A stretch of 9,536 nt of DNA, taken from Desulfobulbaceae bacterium. GTDB taxonomy: Bacteria; Desulfobacterota; Desulfobulbia; Desulfobulbales; Desulfobulbaceae. Under the pieces are notes generated by a model. It saw only the letters and a list, made by a program, of their open reading frames with translations, did not search any database and was not told the origin of the DNA. Location of the stretch: positions 1 through 9,536 of the forward strand of contig DAOVTM010000131.1 in the NCBI GenBank assembly GCA_030633145.1. The letters run 5' to 3'. The position numbers and the translations under genes are program-made. Below, in pieces: positions 6,943 through 9,536 of the stretch. Numbering within the stretch: position 1 is the stretch's first letter; the number at the start of each line of letters is the position of its first letter.

Positions 6943-6990
6943 GTTATGAAATTTTAATTATTCAATAAATACAACTTGATACTGTTTTTG

Positions 6991-7761
6991 TCAAATTAAT
7001 CTGTTGAAATAACGGCCTACCTGTTCAGGACAATGGGCATCGGAACCGGCAATGAGCGGAATACTCAGCGTACGGGATCGTTCAATGATATGTGGAGACG
7101 GGTAGGAAAGGTTTCGTATAGCAACCCCGGAAGTATTTACCTCAAGGGCGATCTGTTTTTCACGCATGATCTGGAGTAGCTGCTCAATGAGTTGGTCGTG
7201 ATGCTGGGAAAAGCTCAAGCAGGGAACGTGGCGCAATACTGCGTCGAGATGACAAATTTTATCGCATTGCAACGTATCACATGCCTGGATCAGACCGTTG
7301 AAATATGTTGTCAGGATTTTATCCGTACCTATTGCCTGCAACGCCATTATGTTTTCCGACCTGCGGCTGACCATATTCAGGTGCTGCCTGCCGTCAAAGT
7401 AAAAATGATAGGAGAGACCGATATGCTCAAAGGGGAATTGATTCAGCATCCCCTGCAGGTGTGCAACTGCTGTTGGGTTATAACCGACCTCCGCTCCCAG
7501 GCGGATGTCAATTCTGTCTCTGTAGCAGTTTTTTAGACGCTCACCCTCCTGAAAATACTCCTCAAACAGTTCTTCCGTCAGCCAGGTGCGGTGGTTATTC
7601 TCTATTCCGCATTCCAAGTGTTCAAGAAAGGTCATGGAATGCAGACCTAAGCTTATGGCTGCCTGTACATACTCCTCCATCTCACCAGAGGCATGGTTAC
7701 AGAAACGAGTATGGATATGGTGGTCACCGCCAGTGTCCATGGTATAATTTGCAACAGCCAT
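6991..7761 (-). CDS. PHP-domain phosphoesterase, histidinol-phosphatase (HisK/HisJ) type
   Basis: This 256-residue protein carries the metal-binding pattern of the PHP family. The motifs are DHHIH (13-17), H23, FLEH with E47, GAE with E91, SYHF with H119, HLD with H171 and D173, and GSDAH with D241 and H243 near the C-terminus. These residues hold a trinuclear metal site that hydrolyses phosphate monoesters. The closest named type is L-histidinol-phosphate phosphatase (histidine biosynthesis step 8), but no other his gene is in the window, so the substrate is uncertain. Length fits the family (about 250-280). The ATG at 7761-7759 is preceded by a modest AGG site; a second in-frame ATG at residue 8 lies only five residues before the first metal motif. 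A small gene lies 44 bases upstream in the same direction. Confidence 0.87.
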   Translation of the reverse strand: MAVANYTMDTGGDHHIHTRFCNHASGEMEEYVQAAISLGLHSMTFLEHLECGIENNHRTWLTEELFEEYFQEGERLKNCYRDRIDIRLGAEVGYNPTAVAHLQGMLNQFPFEHIGLSYHFYFDGRQHLNMVSRRSENIMALQAIGTDKILTTYFNGLIQACDTLQCDKICHLDAVLRHVPCLSFSQHHDQLIEQLLQIMREKQIALEVNTSGVAIRNLSYPSPHIIERSRTLSIPLIAGSDAHCPEQVGRYFNRLI

Positions 7762-7805
7762 GACCTGTTATGGAAAGAGTGGAAAGGAGGGGAAACAGGA
7801 AGGCT

Positions 7806-8003
7806 TCAGGCATTGCCTCGGGGGAAAAAATGCACAACGCCATCAATATCAGAGGTGTCACAGAACTCACCAAGTTCCAGTTCCATGGCAAACATTTCTT
7901 CAAAGCCGTTCATTTTCATGGTCACGGCAGGGCCGTCTGGAAGGTGATAGACAAGGGTTTCAACTTTGGAGAAGTCAATGGGTCTGTTGAATATTTGATT
8001 CAT
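7806..8003 (-). CDS. Small hypothetical protein (65 aa), upstream of the PHP gene
   Basis: An ATG at 8003-8001 opens a 65-codon frame starting MNQIFNRPIDFSKVETLVYH and ending VVHFFPRGNA. The codon choice looks natural, and the composition is that of a small soluble acidic protein with alternating strand-like segments. No membrane segment or known motif was seen. It has no ribosome site; a weak promoter and a short leader lie just upstream. The 44-base gap to the PHP gene on the same strand suggests a two-gene unit. A longer plus-strand frame over the same bases (7770-8021) is judged a shadow because its product is rich in His, Arg and Gly without a family pattern. The protein is not recognised and no function is proposed. 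Confidence 0.6.
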   Translation of the reverse strand: MNQIFNRPIDFSKVETLVYHLPDGPAVTMKMNGFEEMFAMELELGEFCDTSDIDGVVHFFPRGNA

Positions 8004-8014
8004 TTGTTTTTAAT

Positions 8015-8044
8015 GCTATAGTTGAAAGGTCGGAGGATAGTAAA
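8015..8044 (-). promoter_or_regulatory. Weak candidate promoter for the small gene / PHP unit
   Basis: On the minus strand TTTACT (8044-8039) and TATAGC (8020-8015) are separated by 18 bases; each matches the sigma-70 consensus at four of six positions. It would put the transcript start very near the ATG at 8003, which would fit the lack of a ribosome site there. Confidence 0.28.
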
Positions 8045-8126
8045 TTGGTTTGCCGCCACTATAGCTCTTTCTTTATAAATAGCAAGGAACCAGTTTGCTT
8101 TCTGCTATCAGAAGGGTATTTTCGGT

Positions 8127-8154
8127 TTGACAGTCCACCAGTAGATGGTAATAG
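8127..8154 (+). promoter_or_regulatory. Candidate promoter for the YkgJ-like gene
   Basis: A perfect TTGACA -35 lies at 8127-8132. A weak -10 (TAATAG, 8149-8154) is 16 bases further on. It would give a leader of about 55 bases before the ATG at 8217. The -35 is good and the -10 is poor. Confidence 0.35.
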
Positions 8155-8216
8155 TGTGATTTACATTCTAACTTATAACCCAGTATTAAAAAATATAGAC
8201 AGAGAAGAGGAAGACA

Positions 8217-9155
8217 ATGAGTGATGAAACAGGCATGGGCAGTGATTTTTTCAAGTCCACGGATAAAAATCCGTCCAACATTATGCCGGAGAAACTAACC
8301 TACGACTCCCCCCTGCAGTTTGAGTGTCACCCTGGAGTGAGTTGTTTTACGGCCTGCTGCCATAATATAAAGATTGTGTTAACCCCCTATGATATCCTGA
8401 TACTGCGCCAACGATTGGGCATGAAGTCCCATGAATTTGTCACCGAATATACTGAACCCAACTATCTGGAGAACACAGATATGCCCGGTGTGCAGATCAA
8501 ACTCACTGAAGACAAGCAGGCATGTCCCTTTGTAACCCCGGAAGGGTGTACCGTGTATGGGGATCGCCCCACGGCCTGCCGTTACTATCCGGTGGGCATG
8601 GCGGATTTCCACGAAGGTGGAACCGATGATGCCAGAGTGGATAAATTTTTCTTTGTGGTGAAGGAAGACCACTGCAAGGGATTTGAAGAACCTAAGAAGT
8701 GGACTATCCGGGAGTGGCGGGAAGACCAGGGGGTAGATGTCCGCGATGAGATGAACAAGGAATGGCTGCGCCTGATCATGCGCCGCAAGTCCCATGGTCA
8801 CCAGGCATCGTTGTCTGGTCCCGCTAAGCGGATGTTTTTCATGGCCTCCACCGACCTGGATCATTTTCGCAGGTTTATCTTTGAAAGTTCTTTTCTGGAT
8901 ACCTACGAGATCGATCAGGAGACTGTTGACAAGATAAAGGAAGATGACATTGAGTTGATGAAGTTCTCTTTCCAATACTTGGCAAATACCCTGTTTGGTG
9001 CCGAGGGGCTGTCCATCAAGAAGGGCAAGATTATGGATAAGGTGCAGGAGATTCAGCAGCGTCAGGATGACTCCCTGCGCAAGGCGGAAGAGGATTATGA
9101 AGCATTGAAGGCTGCGCGTGATAAGTTGCCTAAGGATCGTATGAACCTACCGTAA
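8217..9155 (+). CDS. YkgJ-family cysteine-cluster protein
   Basis: This 312-residue protein contains the zinc- or iron-chelating Cys-cluster pattern of the YkgJ/Fli family (PF03692 type). A first cluster (C37, C43, C47-C48, in FECHPGVSCFTACCHN) is followed by a helix LTPYDILILRQRLGM. A second cluster has C103, C111 and C121 in ACPFVTPEGCTVYGDRPTACRYYP, the usual C-P-F then R-P-x-x-C-R-x-[YF]-P ending, and one more C153 follows. Family members are thought to bind a metal or Fe-S centre; their cellular role is poorly known. The C-terminal half (about 160-312) is an extension, ending in a charged, probably coiled-coil helix (about 270-305). The ATG at 8217 has a good GAGGA site. It stands alone, divergent from the PHP unit, and ends about 100 bases before a strong terminator. 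Confidence 0.85.
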   Translation: MSDETGMGSDFFKSTDKNPSNIMPEKLTYDSPLQFECHPGVSCFTACCHNIKIVLTPYDILILRQRLGMKSHEFVTEYTEPNYLENTDMPGVQIKLTEDKQACPFVTPEGCTVYGDRPTACRYYPVGMADFHEGGTDDARVDKFFFVVKEDHCKGFEEPKKWTIREWREDQGVDVRDEMNKEWLRLIMRRKSHGHQASLSGPAKRMFFMASTDLDHFRRFIFESSFLDTYEIDQETVDKIKEDDIELMKFSFQYLANTLFGAEGLSIKKGKIMDKVQEIQQRQDDSLRKAEEDYEALKAARDKLPKDRMNLP

Positions 9156-9247
9156 TTTAAAAGGTGCGCAGGTAAGCGAAGACACTGCAGCGCACTCTAT
9201 AACGGTTCTTGTGTATCCGCTACGCTTCCCGCACCACACTTTAAAAC

Positions 9248-9289
9248 AAAAAAAAGGCTCCTTCCGCATCTGCGGAAGGAGCCTTTTTT
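9248..9289. terminator. Strong bidirectional intrinsic terminator
   Basis: GGCTCCTTCCGCA (9256-9268) and TGCGGAAGGAGCC (9271-9283) form a perfect 13-base inverted repeat around TC. It is flanked by an A-run on the left (9248-9255) and TTTTTT on the right (9284-9289). It ends transcription of the YkgJ-like gene, and equally any transcript arriving on the minus strand from the right. Confidence 0.95.
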
Positions 9290-9320
9290 ACTTTAAGACA
9301 CCGAGTAAATTAATCAGCAA

Positions 9321-9497
9321 TTACTCAACATCCAAAGCCTTACACCGGCTGACAAGAAACTTCCACGACTTGTCAACATCCTTCTGCGATTCCGCCATCA
9401 GCTCATCGCAATGCCACTCAGATTTTATAAGATGTTGCAAATTACAAAATTTTAGAATATTAATGTTTGTATAATCTTGATTAAAAGTTATCAACAA
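9321..9497 (-). pseudogene. Possible 3' remnant of a lost minus-strand gene
   Basis: A 58-codon frame ends at a TAA (9323-9321), with translation finishing DVDKSWKFLVSRCKALDVE. From about 9420 leftwards the codons look protein-like (SEWHCDELMAESQKDVDKSW, then KFLVSRCKAL) and base composition is balanced. To the right the DNA turns strongly A/T-rich and the frame loses protein character before a stop at 9500-9498. No good start exists: the first codons are TTG, and the first ATG leaves only 25 residues. It points at the bidirectional terminator as a real gene end would. The family is not recognised; it could also be chance. Confidence 0.3.
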
Positions 9498-9536
9498 CTA
9501 ATTAGCATTTGTTATAAACAAATGGTGAAAATAATA

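Noticed and set aside
7770..8021. 83-codon plus-strand frame after an AAGGAGGGG string
   Set aside because: The purine-rich string suggests a ribosome site, but the frame is antisense to a better small gene and its composition is not protein-like.
8379..8975. 198-codon antisense frame under the YkgJ-like gene
   Set aside because: Mirror frame of a well-supported gene with conserved Cys clusters; no ribosome site or family resemblance.
9211..9474. 87-codon plus-strand frame over the terminator
   Set aside because: It reads straight through a perfect intrinsic terminator and has no family pattern.
9486..9525. DnaA-box-like strings (TTATCAACA, TTATAAACA) in A/T-rich DNA, suggesting an origin
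   Set aside because: Only two imperfect matches, no replication gene nearby, and such strings are expected by chance in A/T-rich sequence.

Overview
The window reads as a bacterial chromosome segment of moderate GC. The style of the proteins (a YkgJ-like Cys-cluster protein, a PIF1-type helicase with an HRDC-like tail, a DeaD/DbpA-type RNA helicase, an Rpn-family nuclease, a DUF4338/DruA-like N-terminus) and the load of repeats and broken toxin genes would suit a Desulfobacterota genome, perhaps a Desulfobulbales relative. That placement is an impression from family resemblance, not a computed one. No rRNA, tRNA or CRISPR array was seen.

Left part (1-1760) is a repeat-rich accessory zone. 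It holds the first codons of a DUF4338/DruA-like protein (minus strand, running off the window), two direct copies of a ~148-bp repeat (268-415 and 1172-1320), and between them a BrnTA-type toxin-antitoxin remnant. In this remnant the BrnA antitoxin looks intact, but the BrnT toxin has lost its N-terminal half. A 19-bp palindromic-type motif (AATTAAGTATGGTGTCCCC and variants) occurs several times, bounding the BrnTA remnant and forming hairpins. The C-terminal half of a DUF3368 (PIN-like) protein follows at 1464-1679.

Central part (1770-5841) is housekeeping-like. Two full-length, divergently transcribed helicases lie here: a PIF1/RecD-like DNA helicase on the minus strand and a DEAD-box RNA helicase with a DbpA-type RNA-binding tail on the plus strand, 250 bp apart. 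A perfect TATAAT lies just upstream of the PIF1-like gene.

Right part begins with a decayed Rpn/PD-(D/E)XK nuclease gene (5955-6901). It carries an in-frame nonsense codon, a 203-bp foldback element with imperfect ~20-bp terminal inverted repeats and a TATTG target duplication, and an out-of-frame deletion; its heptad-repeat tail remains open. Facing it on the minus strand is a PHP-domain phosphoesterase of the histidinol-phosphatase type (6991-7761), with a likely small conserved-looking protein (7806-8003) upstream in the same direction. Divergent from these is a YkgJ-like Cys-cluster protein (8217-9155), followed by a very strong bidirectional terminator. The last ~240 bases hold a short minus-strand reading frame that looks like the tail of a lost gene, then AT-rich DNA.

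No complete new defence or mobile system is visible. The most interesting material is the foldback element inside the rpn gene, the REP-like motif cluster around the broken BrnTA pair, and the pattern that both recognisable toxin genes have lost their 5' halves.
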